Positions 46,388 through 59,580 of a stretch of DNA of 64,000 nt are shown piece after piece (position 1 is the first letter of the stretch; every line of letters begins with the position of its first letter). Made by a program: the position numbers and the translations under genes. This stretch comes from Haliotis asinina (taxonomy: Eukaryota; Mollusca; Gastropoda; Lepetellida; Haliotidae): contig NC_090288.1 of assembly GCF_037392515.1 (NCBI RefSeq), positions 8,721,969-8,785,968 of the forward strand, written 5' to 3'. The notes beneath the pieces were generated by a model. The model searched no databases and had not been told where the DNA came from. It was given only the letters and a program-made list of their open reading frames with translations.

Positions 46388-48210
46388 ATGGATGTAAACT
46401 TCTTGTATAAAACTGTTGGAAGACAGAGAGCAACGATTACGAATGTCCCTGTTCTTAAATGTGGAAAAAATACTGGATCAACGCCACGTGACATCTGTAG
46501 AATTTTGGGGAAATACCTCTCAGATTTAGCTCAACCACATGAGTCAGAGGAATTTGATTCTGACTTTAAAGATCATATATCTAAACGGGTTATTGATATG
46601 AAAACCTCCCATCACGACTATGTCGAAGTTCTGGGAAAGGAATTCTCTTTCAGTGAGGTGAAAGATGTCATTGCATTTCTGAATAATAACAAATGTCCTG
46701 ACAGAACAACAAATGAACACATCATCTTTGCAGGTGACTTTATCATCTCTCACCTATGCAGACTATTCAGTGCTATCACTATCTCTCAGTATGTCCCAAA
46801 GGAATATAGACTCGGTATGGTTATACCAATATCTAAGGGCGAAAAAGACAAAAGTGACCCACGGAACTTCACAGGTATCACCTTAACGTCTTGTCTCGGC
46901 TTTTTGAAAAACTACTTCCGAAAAGAATCGCACTTAAGTTAGCAAAATCAAGGCCAGATTTTCCCGATAAATTTCAATTATGTCTGTATTCACACTCATG
47001 GAAAGTATTCACTTTTATATGCATAGAGACTCTGCTGTTTTCTCTTGACAACGAAAAAGCCTTTGACAGAATCTGGTACTGCGGATTATTTTATGAATTA
47101 CATGGAACTGCTATACTAACAGCGAATCCTTTGTTTGTTACCACGGTGAGAGATCAGACACATATTGTGTCAAGCAAGGTGTTGGTAAAAAAAGTGGGTG
47201 AGTGAGTTTAATTTTACGCCGCACTCAGCAATATTTCAGCTATATGGCTGCAGTCTGTAAATAATCGAGTCTGGACCAGACAATCCAGTGATCAACAGCA
47301 TGAGCATCGATCTGCACAACTGGGAACCGATGACATTTGTCAGCCAAGTCAGTGAGTCTGACCACCCGATCCCGTTAGTCGCCTCTTGCGACAAACATAG
47401 TCGCCTATTATGACAAGCATGGGCTGCTGAAGGCCTATTCTAACCCGGACGCTCACGAGTCTGGTCTGGTTATTTCAGCTTTGTTCTTCCATATTTTTAT
47501 AAATGACCATATCACATCTTTCAGAGAAGCCATTTGTGGTATTTGTGTATGCGGTATGCATGTTCCTGCAGTCTTACTTGCTGACGATACCACCCTTGTT
47601 AGTGCATCACCTAAAATTTTACAGTTACGAGTAGACTTCGTTTCATCACATGCCTAAATGGCGTCTGACCTACAACCCAACTTCAATACCGCCTTGGTGA
47701 TACGCCCACCCCTCCATTTTGAATCAACTACATATGGAGGTGCTCTCCTAACTGACAATCTCTCAACAAAAACAACAACTGGCAGATATTGTCTGAAAGC
47801 AAGACAGAGTATACATTCCCTAAGATCAGTGGGACTTTATCACTCCCAATTCCACCCCTTCATATGTGTCAAAATCTGGCTGAGAATGATACAAGTCTCT
47901 ATGGGTGTGAAATATTACCTAACATTAGAGGTCATCAATCCGATGCACTTGAACTTACACAACTACATTTTGCTTGATAAAAGATCACCCACAGACTCTA
48001 CTATTGCAAATTTGGGATTGTGGACGCTTACTGGTTATATCGACAAATGTAAACTCATTCTATGCAAAATATCTTGTAATAATTTTGCAAAAAACATATT
48101 TTGTGCAGCAATGACCACATCTACAAAAAACCCTTCAATCTGTGATGATCTACTATCAGTATTGCATACATGTGTACACATATGTACACATGGAAACATA
48201 TTTTAAAGGG
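46388..48210 (+). mobile_element. non-LTR retrotransposon (LINE) remnant, reverse-transcriptase region
   Basis: Plus-strand pieces of a LINE reverse transcriptase: an upstream linker (46388-46790), then EYRLGMVIPISKGEKDKSDP and the NFTGITLTSC block, a LFEKLLPKRI segment, then LDNEKAFDRIWYCGLFYEL. After an inserted SINE comes LLADDTTLVSAS (the YADD-type catalytic motif) and downstream thumb sequence to about 48206. The frame shifts near 46900 and at the SINE, so it is inactive. The arrangement suits a Jockey/CR1-like LINE; the clade is not certain. Confidence 0.85.
47196..47462 (+). mobile_element. retroposon body inserted in the LINE
   Basis: Full-looking copy: gtgagtgagtttaattttac, 'ccgcactcagcaatatttca', 'ctgtaaataatcgagtctgg', 'gatcaacagcatgagcatcg', 'cccgttagtcgcctcttgcg', 'gcatgggctgctgaaggcct', 'acccggacgctcacgag'. 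It splits the reverse-transcriptase sequence, so it is younger than the LINE. A clear target duplication was not visible. Confidence 0.85.
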
Positions 48211-51083
48211 GTGTATTCCCCCAAAGTACGAATGGCGAAACTTTGTAAGTACATCTGTACATAGCTACAAAGAATACAGATAGATTAAGCAAACCTCAAT
48301 TACTACAAGCATGACGCTATATGCACGGGTCCATTGCAAGTAAAAGTATCACATTCTCTGGCAATTAGCATACTTACATCTATATATGTTATAAACATGC
48401 CCTCCAAATAAATATGTCCTGAAATCTCATCACGTGGCAAAATGTCTAAAGAATGGAACCTGTGTAACAAATATACGTATGATTAAGATTTTCATACACT
48501 CGCACATTGCGAACAACTTCACACTGAGAGAAACGATTTCTTTTTCATTTATGATTCACATTCTTGAAGTGGAAAACTATGTTGCCATTGAATCACAGGG
48601 TGAACTCGATATTCTCTCTTTTCTATCTGGAGGTGAAAATGATAAAATAGATCAAGAGACATTGGAAACAATTATTTTATAATTTATTTTATACATTTGC
48701 CGAATACGACGACACCCGCTACAATGCTACACTGATTGACCTCTGCTGATCTCTAATGGTGGGTGTCCATTCTTTGAAGTTTCTTGAAGAAATTAACTGT
48801 ATACATGTAAATGTATATTCTTATGTAAACTGTAGCTTTAGGTAATTATCTTGATTAAAATAATTGTATATACATGTATATCAATTTTGTACCTTTGCCC
48901 CCTTTCCTGTATTTACACTTATATGAAATGTTTGATCTTCGGTTGATAATCTGCAATTAAAAAGGAATCTCTCTCTCACTATATTTTCCTTGGCAATGCC
49001 TCCTAATAGTATTCGACGAGAACTAGGGATATTCATACTCTTAAAAAAGTTAAGGGAACTTGCAATTTCAATTTGGATATGAAGTATAAGTGTTAATAAA
49101 CCTTTCAAAGACAGATATCATATGAATGCACCGCCACTTTATCACGAACCCTAAACACATGGATTGCTCGTGCAGTAGCCGTACACACGTGCATGGGGTG
49201 TCATTCTTGATGGTTTTCTAACGTTCCATTAAACAGCGTCGTTTGATATGATCCCTCCCGCATAAGTTACTGTACCTTCAAACCCATCAAATCTACCTTT
49301 CAGTTGTGTCAATCATCCCCTTACAGAGATTGTTCCAAAATATACCCAAGCTTGTACCACGACTTGGACCTGGAATCAAGTTCCATATTACAGATGCTGA
49401 CATACACTGTGATACCTCCATACCGTATTTCCTTATTGGCAAAAACCAAAGTATATAATATCAACTCGTAATGTAATTCATAAATGGTGATTGGGTGTTT
49501 TCTCTGTATTGGTTAACACTTCCACAGTTCCCTGGTGTAAGATCTGCTGGGAAGTAATGCAGGAGGCAGAAATACCGTAAGACCCCATGGTCAACGGTAA
49601 GGTGGACGAGTGGCTGGTTTCTGACGAGTGATCGTAGAGTTATCCCTCTTCCATGGATTACGAGCGCGCGTGTTGAGAAAGCGCTACCCCCCCCCCACCC
49701 CCCACCCCCACCCCCCCCCACCCCACGGCTATGACAGAGAACATACTTGAGTACCTTGACACTGCGGAGCATTAAAGAGTATATTGAGAAGTTCACCCCT
49801 CAAATCACTCATTCGCCCCCGTCGATCTGTTATTCCATCGTTAGCATTAAATGTCTCAATACCAATACTGAATTATCTCAAGGCTGCGTCTGTCAAATAG
49901 TTACTTGTACCATTTATGACTACTTGTTAGATCTGATCTTTATTTTTACTTGAAGCTGTTCAACAAACTGACTGCCAAATCTCTTCCTGAGATTGTGAAC
50001 TATTCCTATCCTACCATAGTACATTAAAACATACAGTAAGAACAATATTTGTGACAAATGCAGTTTTTGCTTTGTGCGCTATGATTAAGTTCAGGGTAAC
50101 TGGAGTTTCAGACTTTTTACACCACAACCCCTTATGGCAATCTTATGGCAATCTTATGACAATCTTAGGGCAAACATTATCCCTTAATCGACTGGCTTAT
50201 GTCACTAATGTGTTCCTACAGCTGTATCTGGATCCTTTGTTCAAAGAGTCATGATAATGTTTGAAATCTGAAATCTCTCCAGGAAGACTTCAAGGAAAGG
50301 TACATGGCCCTTTCTCCAAGAAGAGCTTTACAGCGTTTAAGGTCTCAGTAAAATTTTAAAGTCCTTGTAGATCCTCAAACGTACACAACATACCCTAAAT
50401 GACTGTTAATCAACATTGTGAGTTAAGTAACACATATTTTAAAGAATCCTTTCTTGCTATTCAGTTTCAATTATTATTGGTAATGTCATCCAGAGTGAAT
50501 ATTACCATAACAATATTGATCAGCTGATGTGTAAGATAACACGCAGCGACTACAAGGTTGAGGAATGTATTCACGTACAGGGCGATTAACCTACAGTCGA
50601 ATGTCATAATTACAGTTTTCATCTACCCTCGAACTGATGGGCTTGAAATACTGATTTGCTGCACGTTATTGCCAAGTTGTGTGAAACCAAGTAATACTGA
50701 AATACAATTCGGAGCCTAATGAATATTTCAAGTAAATCAATTCTAGGAGAGACGGAAACGCAACCTTCTCGAATACAGCGTGTCCCTGAAGCATCTTTTC
50801 AGGATGGTTGGGTCTGGCGGCTTTGCATTCAGTTGGTAGTAATGAAGTCAACACAAGCAGCCACAGACTATGCAAGGGCATGTAAAACATGTCTACTATC
50901 CCCACAGTCATAACATACATAAACATGGGAAATATGGATTTTATGGCTGTGAGGGTATTGAGCTCTTTCTGACACAATCCATTACATGGGTACACTGCAG
51001 TTGCTTTCGTAACAACACCAGCAACTAAATTTATTTGACTGTGTTTGTACCTGATACCTGGGTGCGTAATTAATTTCCAGATT
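48211..51083. other. intergenic, no supported gene
   Basis: AT-rich sequence with only short unrecognised open frames. A C-rich tract of about 40 bases (49686-49727) is the only strong feature. Confidence 0.5.
49686..49727 (+). repeat. C-rich simple tract
   Basis: Runs of five to eight C separated by single A, over about 42 bases. Confidence 0.95.
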
Positions 51084-51700
51084 ATACTCCTCACAAAAAG
51101 TCAAGCAACACGAGTCTCATTACATTTTTATTTATTGAAATTGAAAAATCATGGAATGATGCAAGAGAATGGTGAAATGTGTACAAACGATTAACAAAAT
51201 GAAATTATATTGAGCAATAATGGACTTACAAATCATCAAAAGCATGTACCCGTGAAAACGCAGTGCAAAATATGTTGCATTGATGGAGCAAAATGTTAAC
51301 AGTACGGTTCACTTCAGTTTTGGACAGTGAAGCAGTGTTCGGTGACCACCATGAGCACAAATGCAAGACTCTCACGTCTTTGCATTGACCAAATGAGCCT
51401 TAAACGTACTGTTGTGTTTTGCAATTCTCGATGTAACGCCTGTTCAAGGTCATCCAGCGTCTGAGGGTGAACATGGAGACCGTAAACACGACTTCCGATA
51501 ATGTCCCAGGCATGTTCAATCCGATTAAGATCAGATGGTTTTGCATGTCAGTCTATATTCTCTGATGTTATTGATCTATGCAACATCATTAACAGCTCTT
51601 TCTCGGGCATTATCATCCATAAAAATTGAGTCAGCACCCGTCTGTTGTATCAGAGTAATGGTTACAGGTAGGTTTACACCGATCAGGGTTCAAGTGTGGA
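51084..51700 (-). mobile_element. Tc1-like DNA transposon, 3' remnant
   Basis: On the minus strand, FMDDNAR (catalytic Asp block), then after a gap LNRIEHAWDIIGSRVYGLHV and HPQTLDDLEQALHRELQN, are the classic C-terminal half of a Tc1 transposase. The expected terminal sequence actcctcacaaaaagtcaag follows near 51084. The N-terminal half and the other end are not recognised, and in-frame breaks are present. Confidence 0.8.
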
Positions 51701-52205
51701 GAGTGGAGCACATTCATTCCACATATTTTTATATGTTATTCCTGAGGGTGGTTATGTTCGGATGATGTTGTCAATGTTAATCAATGAAACAGTCAGGGAA
51801 GGTTATGTATTTACCCTTCCACTAATATACCGCAAAATTGCTATCGAGATTGATAAAGAGAGTACACTGAAAATGCATGTAGCTTTATTTTTTTGTTGTT
51901 AGTATATATATGACGCTTAATTACACGAGTATATACACTGAAGCGAAGCGATGCAAGGTATCATTAATGGATGTTGTGCTGTTCAAACAAATGAGTGTAA
52001 ACGATGTTCGATCATATCATGTTTCTCAAGTAATTTAACGAACTAAAAAAGACAAGATCATTACTGAGTATTGATCACATAAACGAAAATCGTGTGCCAA
52101 CAGCTTGTGACTGATTGGTCTGTGTGAAGTTCTCATCTGGACGAGGAGGGTGCGGCGATACAGGGCAGCTAGGACTGTATAATCAACAAGGTACATATTT
52201 TCGGA

Positions 52206-55200
52206 ATGTGTAGAACGCATTACTTACTTTTTCTCATTTGGATCAGTATTGATACTATACGTACCAATGTTGAAGTATTTGACAGGTACTTTGGCTATCA
52301 TATTCTAAGCGGGATGTTGGAGTCTATTCCCTGTCAGCCATCTGACAACTACTGCACAGTGGCAAAATGTAGCGGTCACTGTCGCTGCAATGCTGCTTGT
52401 GTTGTCATCAACTTCAACACCGTCACGGGCGTGTGCCAGCTCCATGACGCCAGCGTTCTGAACAACAACGCCACCGTGGAGGGGAACGTGACCGACTGGG
52501 TTATCCTGGAACCGCAGAATGGTAGGTGTTTGTGAATACAGTGAAGTCCTAACCATTTCAGAGTTCCATCTGATGTGTTTGTGTCAGGTGCCACTATTTG
52601 ATATGTTTGCAAACAACTGGAACTGTGATGACTTGATGGTGATTCGTAAATACAAGGCAATTGCGTATAGTGGCGGATATTCTTAATGATTGTGAGCGTT
52701 TTTCTTTGAGTTATTTTTGTCTGAGGGAGGGGCTGTGATGGTGGTGCGTGTGTGCGCTTGGCGGAAGACGAACTATCGTGGTTAGGTAACTGACGTATCT
52801 AGAATTTTTTTTCTAACAGTTGTTTTCACCTCTGAACGTTGACACATCGATTTCCAAAATGAAAGTCATATGTTAACTTGCAACCGACACGGGCAGAAGT
52901 AATAATCTGTATGTGAAGTTGGTAAATTACCATACAGCATTAATTTAGGTTTAAAAGTACTTGTACTTTTAGAATAAAAAGGTGTAGACAATGGATGAAT
53001 AAGCGGAAGCGGCAATACATAAAGAACCCTGGAATTTGTATCAGTTCAGTCACGAAACTGTGTAAGTGTTGACAGCTTGAAGGTGTCCGCTTTAAACTCT
53101 TCATTGCATACTCGTGTTGGAATCTCGCAGGATATTGGTATTTCAAAGTAGATATAAAAATACAGATAACAAGAAAATATGATTTAAGGCAATTGTAAAC
53201 GCCTCGATACGCTCTCTCGCCTCTCTCAGAATGGAAGAGATGGTATATAGCTCGTATTTTATATCGTCTTGTCCAAATAGTGATATTGGTTTCACCTTTC
53301 CACACTCGTTTTAAATTGTAACTTTGATATTCGAGTTGTTTTACTGTCCTTTGACGACAGGTTTTTATGATATACATATATTCCATTTCAGTGTTAAATG
53401 GTCCCGTCACGATATGGCTGAAATATTACCGATGTGACGTGAAATATTAACACACTCACTTATTCAGAATGGAAGACCCAGTCATGTATGAACAAACTGT
53501 CCCATCCACAGCTTCTACAATGATGGAGTGGGTCCCGCTCATGTACTCAACGAGGGAAGAGAACTGTTTAATAAAAAACCTGTCTAGAAGAGTCCGCTTG
53601 CTGCTCTTGTTTGTTGTTCAGTTGCAGCCAAAACAACGCTTGGTTTCCTTTTACATGTTGTTCGATCATATCCTCGCAACTGGCGATCATTCGCACAACT
53701 TTACTCGACCTGTTGTACCTTCTCTTGAACATTGTTTGCATGATAAATCATGACTGCAAAGTTAACATACCTCTAGCAAACGCATTTCTCCTCTTCTAAG
53801 ATTTACCTGAATTTAAAAAGTAAAAACCACCACCACCGCCAACAACAACAGAAAAACTATGAATTTCCGTTTAGATAATAGGGAAAATTACAATTAGTTC
53901 ACTTCATGAGCTACATTCTGTGCATGGGCAGGCTCATGATTTTGCTACAGATCTAGAAGCTGATAACTGGTGTAACACAAATTCAGATTTATGTTTGGGC
54001 ACCTTTTTTCATTTGGGCGTCGGGGACTTTTCCTTCTTCGATGCGTGAAGCATGCGTGTAGGGTGTCATCGTATGACGTGGATCTAGACAATCAGTTGTC
54101 CGACTTTCATTCTGTGGAAGCCGCGGTGGCAAAGTACAAGATCTAGACAATCAGTTGCTAGATTTCCACTAAAGCCGAATAACAAAAAATTATGTTTGAC
54201 TTCAAGAACGTCTGGTATCATCTGGTAATTGTTTGTGATTCTTGAACACATGTTGCTTTGGGAATCCAGCAATCGGCTTTGGATTGAGATTTGAAATTGC
54301 CATTGATAGAGTTACTATGGTGCAGGAAACTTGATGTTTCGTGAGATAGCTGATCTGAAGGAGATATGCCATAGATTTACTATGAGAAGTATTCATCATT
54401 CAGGATTCCTAAAGAGTAAATAATCTATGTGCAACACACAGGATCTGACGTCCTTTTGCTGAAGAGTGTAAGACGTCCCCTTACTGGCAAAATTTTCTGA
54501 GAGTTTTACTGAAAGATATGTGATCTACAGTATGATGTATGACATAATTTATGACTTCGTTTTACTGAAGGATATTTCATGGAACAGTACTGTAAGGTGC
54601 ATGACATAATGCATGGCATGGCTTTACTGCAGGATACGTCTTGGAATTTCACTTCATGGTGCCTGGCATAATGTATGACATGGCTTTACTGCAGGATACA
54701 TCTTGGAATTTCACTTCATGGTGCCTGGCATAATGTATGACATTGCTTTACTGCAGGATACATCTTGGAATTTCACTTTAGGGTGTATGATGTAACGTGT
54801 GACGTGGTTTTACTCCAGCATGCATTAAGCAGATTTCCTGCATCAAACATGTGACAGTTTTACTCTCGAATGTATAACTGTTTAACTGTAAGGCTACTGA
54901 TATAACTAAGTTGTAGGAACCACGCGGACGATGTAGTACTTCTTGTAACTACTGTATCGAGTATTCGAGAGTTCCTATGTGGGGTAAATAATTTTTTTAA
55001 AAAAAAGATTCAAACTGGTTATAGATAACGATATGGTAAACGAGGTACATATAACTGGGTCACTGCAGAAGAGGAACACAAAGAAAGAGTGTTTACCAGC
55101 ACAGCCTGCTCTGGTAATGGCGAATGACAAGGTGTGAATTCAAGCTCTTAAATGTGTCTCTCGCCCCACAATCACATCAATGTTAGCATGGCATGCAATA

Positions 55201-58200
55201 ACTTGGTTATGTTCCAGGTGCTCCAAAGTTTGGAGAGTGGACTGTCGTATTCAGAGCAACTGCTGGCATCAACCAACCAGCTCTTGAAGAATACATGAAC
55301 TCCACTCGTCGCGACGACCAGTACACCATCGTCAACAACGTCCCCGCGGGCTGCTTGTCGCTCAACGGTTCAATTCCGTGTGACCGTCACTACAGAACCA
55401 GACATTTGGAGACGTGGGATCACTGGGGCGTTTCACAGGTGAGATGTGTGTTGATTGCATTGTCGTAATGTCACAGATGAGGTACGTGTGGAGTTCATGA
55501 TCGTAGTTTCACATGTGAGATGTGTGTGGATTGCATGATCTTAGTTTCACAGATGTTATTTTTAATATATTCAAAAGTGTATTGCATGATTGTTTTACCA
55601 TGGGTGATATGTTCAAGTGTGGATTGTATGACCGTAGTTTCACTTGTAATATATTCAAGTGTGGATTGTATGATCGTTATTTCAGAAGTACTATAGTCAA
55701 ATGTGGATTGTGTGGTCGTTCTTTCACAGGTACTATAGTCAAGTGTGGGTTGTATGGTCGGTATTTCACAGGTAGTATAGTCATGTGTGGATTGTATGGT
55801 CGGTATTGCACAGGTAGTATAGTCATGTGTGGATTGTATGGTCGGTATTGCACAGGTAGTATAGTCAAGTGTGGATTGTATGGTCGGTATTTCACAGGTA
55901 GTATGGTCATGTGTGGATTGCAAGATCGTTGTTTCACAAGTGATATACATATGCTGCCATGGTTAGTAAGGAAAAGTAATTTTCGCTGTGTAATCATAAA
56001 AAATATATATGTCTTATGTGTATACACCTCTACATACCCATGTGTATATCTATGGGCCTAGGAGATGAGAGTTTGTTTTGCCATGACAACAGAATACGTA
56101 TTTGTTCTTATTATTGATAAATTATTCATTTGCACGTGCTCTGTTTGTTTGAACGTAAAGATCAAATCATCAAATATAAAGAACAGTCCAGAGTAAACAT
56201 CGGGTACATTTGTTTAACTTGTTCACATCTATAGTTATAATCTCAGATAATCCAGTGATACTTTAATCCCACTCCGTCGACTGTATCTTACCTACTAGTG
56301 AGTGAGTGAACTTTTAGTCCGCATCAATAACACTGCGGACTTACCTACCAACACACTAACAGATACTGTTAATAGCACAAGATAATTAAGACATCTCGGA
56401 TCATTTAGGAAAAGCCTTACAGAGAATGATGTTTCACGAAATTTCCAATCACCGGAGGGGTTGTTGGATAACCAGGTGGTTCAGGCGTTTACTCGTCACG
56501 TCAAAGATCTGGATTCGAACCCATTTCTAGAGTCTCCTCACTCACTCACTCACTCCAAAAACGGTTTTGTATCCAGAATCATATAAACATGATTTCATTC
56601 TGACAAAATTCTATCTCAGGTTTTACTGGGTCTCTACAAAGATGGCGACATGGTTGGCAACGTAACGTTTGATTGCAACGGATGCAGCTTCACTTCCTGG
56701 TTTCATTACAATCACGTGATAGCATCCTCGTGGAACGATTTGACAGCACCAAATACAACCTACAACATCTTTGGCATTGAAGGGTAATAAACAATTTCAA
56801 CATTTTAAGTTATGTACTGTACACAGGATATGAATTATTGAGGAAAATATGGCATGCATTGACGTAAAAATTACAAAATTTGTATAAAGGCACTACAAAC
56901 CTATGGTAAATAACATAACCATCGAATAACCATTTCTTGTTTGCTTCAATTATATCTACCATCAGATATTGGTGTATGCTTTCCTTTGACTTTACTTAAT
57001 ATCCCTTTCAGAAATATTACCTACTAATTTAAAATTTACATTTCCAACGCAAGTATTTCAGAACGACGTTTTGCTGTATATTCCTACATCGTTATCAAGC
57101 TACTTTTAAGTGATAGTGATCGTTGAAACGGGTGTAACTGATGCACAAAGGGAAAGTGTACCTTAAGTAGATGGGAATCATGTAACAAACGCGTGGGTTA
57201 TTAAAAAAAACTTTCTAACCCGGATCCTCACAAGTCTGAGAGCAGCACACTGTTGGATATATTGTTTCCAAAAATTGCCAGACTACATTGTATGCTGCAA
57301 AGGTCCATGCTGTTTTAAGTGCTTCCAGATAACACATTAAATATTGCAATAAGCGCATAACTGGCCTCTCCAAAATCTTATCAGTAACAATATACTGTGA
57401 TACGATATACGCTGCAGTATCCTTGATCAGGATTTGGGAAACATTTTAAAATTTCATATGAATCATGAATATTAGTAAACATCACACATGGCAGTTTTGA
57501 GAAAATATTTACAAAATGAAAAAGTATATCATGTTTCCAGTCAAATCTGATTAGTATTTGCGTAAATAGTGTTTATAGCCTAATTATTTCTTCTTATACC
57601 GATGGCATGTGGTACCCTTGGTGTTGGTTGAGTACAGATTAGTGGCCGTGAATGTAAATGACTTCCAAATGTCTTCATCAAGTCCTGATTCTTGATTGAC
57701 TTGTCAAACTGGATTAGTTGGATAGTAAATTTTGTTGCTGATTGGTGATGGTTTATTTGCTGTCTGCCTTGGCTGTCGAGTTTGGAAGCCTTAACCGTTG
57801 TGACTCACTAACTTACTAACATGGTAAGACCTCTGGCGCTTGCACAAATGGACACAACATCATGCGACGTTCTGGCAGCATGTTAAGAATGAGTTATTAG
57901 CTGCAGACAAACACTTTCCAAAGGATTCGTGTTGTTAAAAAAATAAATAGTTTCTACTGTAAATGTACTTAGAGTCGCACAACGGTAATTTCACGTTATT
58001 GTGGAAATTGCCTCGTCTGCTATATGAAGATGAAAATAGAGTCACTTCGATGTCCACAAAAGTTGTCTTTCTCGATGTGGATATTGAAGTGTTTTGTCAC
58101 TGTTGTTGAAAGGCAATGGAAAACATAATAGCGCTGAAATCTACAAACGTGTTTATATATAAATATACTAACACGTGGAAGCATCTTGTTTGTAGATATC

Positions 58201-59125
58201 GAACTCGGCATTTCGTCATTAACGACGTGTATGGCGGCTGTCCCAACGACCAGGGCTGGTTGATGGTGGTGGACCAAACTGGAGGTGATGGATGTCCATG
58301 GGAGAACGGCACTTCCAGCTTCCCTTACATCCTGACTACACGCACAGGAACAAGAACAAACTGGACCTACGGCAGTGAGTTTGTTTGTTTGTTTTGTTGG
58401 GGTTGTTTTGTTTAACACAGCAAAATACCAGCTTGGTTGTAAGGAAATATGAGTGTGAGTGAGAATACCGAACTACTGTTATGTCGAACTATAACTGGTA
58501 GACCCTTTGACCTTTTGTAACCGCATTGTACAATAACTTCCGGTTAATTTGAACCAATGCCGAGCAAACGGACGTTTATACTTTGAAAAGTGGAGTTGAT
58601 TAGCGGATTGTCTAAACAAAGAGTCGCTAGAACAGGGTAAACCTTAGGAACAAAGACAGCTGTAATTGTTACTAGAATTTTGTCTGTATGGATTCGTGTT
58701 TCGGTTCAGCTGTTTCCCAGCTTCTGAGTGAAAGTGTACGTTCAGAAAAGGTGATCTTGGATTTGTCGTAACCGTGATTGCTCGCCACGTTCAAGGCCAG
58801 TTTCGATTCCCTGGCCCAGTGTGATGCTGCAGAAGAAAAGATAGAATTTTGGTCAAGCATGAACTGTTAAACCAAGGTTGTAAAGCATGCCTAGACACAG
58901 GTAAAAGATAGATGGGAAGGACAGTTGCATAAGTTCTTGTTACAGGTTGCACCGTGAGAACGCACCGTCAGGTATAATTTGACTTGCGACTGTCTGTGAA
59001 CAATGTGTAATTATACATTAAACATCTGTAATATGGATTTGCGATTCATAAGTTAATTTTATCACTTTCATTTTGTTTCAGACCCTGTCGTTGTCGACGT
59101 GATGGCGATCATGGTGAAGTTGTAG
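52206..59125 (+). CDS. secreted PAN/apple-domain glycoprotein, copy B (five exons)
   Basis: Plus-strand exons: 52206-52521, 55218-55438, 56620-56783, 58196-58374 and 59082-59125. Intron phases 1, 0, 2, 1 and a total of 924 bases (307 residues) are exactly as in copy A. The N-terminus (MCRTHYLLFLIWISIDTIRT) is a plausible signal peptide. Then come the PAN-like block (CQPSDNYC, KCSGHCRCNAAC, VCQLHDA) and the unnamed C-terminal module (EWTVVFRA, GCLSLNGSIPCDRHY, FDCNGC, ASSWNDL, GWLMVVDQ, GCPWENGT, DVMAIMVKL). By eye, exon 2 differs from copy A at 6 of about 74 residues; exon 4 differs more. Sequons NAT, NVT, NGS, NTT, NGT and NWT support an extracellular glycoprotein. The frame is intact. Introns 1 and 2 carry long minisatellites. 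Confidence 0.9.
54500..54830 (+). repeat. 62-bp minisatellite in intron 1 of copy B
   Basis: About 4.5 units built on 'ctttactgcaggatac', 'tcttggaatttcacttcatg' and 'gtgcctggcataatgtatga'. The inner units are near-identical and the outer ones decayed. Confidence 0.9.
55431..55945 (+). repeat. 42-bp minisatellite that starts at the exon 2 splice donor of copy B
   Basis: About 12 units of 'tttcacaggtagtatagtca' plus 'tgtgtggattgtatggtcgg' plus 'ta'. The first unit is the exon end and donor itself (GTTTCACAG|gtgaga...). The period is 14 codons, so both strands are open throughout, which is not evidence of coding. Later units are the most alike. Confidence 0.93.
56300..56345 (+). repeat. short retroposon 5' fragment
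   Basis: gtgagtgagtgaacttttag followed by 'tccgcatcaataacactgcg', the truncated start of the abundant repeat, in intron 2 of copy B. Confidence 0.5.
56440..56560 (+). repeat. tRNA-headed SINE fragment
   Basis: Contains 'gtggttcaggcgtttactcg', 'tcacgtcaaagatctgg', 'attcgaaccc' and ends 'cactcactcactcact', about 60 bases before exon 3 of copy B. Confidence 0.7.
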
Positions 59126-59574
59126 ACGTCCACATTAACAACCACCTTGACAAACCACTGTTGCCATGGTAAACGCCATCAAACTGACAAGCAATGTTTA
59201 CATACATAGGACAATGCTTTAGTCTGTATCACATGTCAGTACAGATGAGTGTTTTTGAAGCATTGCCTATAATGGAGTTCCGTCATAAAGCTCGCAAATC
59301 ATCTTCTTGCATGGCAGCCATAGTAAACTGAAAATTTCAACAAAACTTTACCTCTTCCCTCGAACTTGTGTGTGTTTATGTACGATTATGACTACGATGT
59401 TGTAATGACCTTTGGACATGCTAATCGTATTAAATCATTCACCTTGTTCGCGTGTTCCATCTGCTTATGTTGTCCAGCTGACACTCCATCACACATCTTA
59501 ACGTTTCTTATACAGCTGCCATTGTATTTTTAAAGCCTTGTTGAACTAAATGTATAAACAATACCGTTGGAGAA

Positions 59575-59580
59575 AATAAA
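59575..59580 (+). terminator. polyadenylation signal of PAN copy B
   Basis: AATAAA 450 bases downstream of the stop codon in AT-rich 3' UTR. Confidence 0.55.

Larger units (their letters stand above)
42486..52205. other. head-to-head intergenic region between the two PAN-domain genes
   Basis: This 9.7-kb spacer contains no gene I can support. It holds a SINE (43520-44190), a hairpin element (44232-44350), a 15-bp array (44376-44475), ATC-type microsatellites (45975-46135), a LINE with an inserted SINE (46388-48210), a C-rich tract (49686-49727) and a Tc1 remnant (51084-51700). Both promoters should lie at its ends. I saw no obvious sequence similarity between the two immediate upstream flanks. 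Confidence 0.55.

Noticed and set aside
55495-56061. Long open frames on both strands with Cys-rich repeats
   Set aside because: They are produced by the 42-bp intronic minisatellite; openness on both strands is a period effect.
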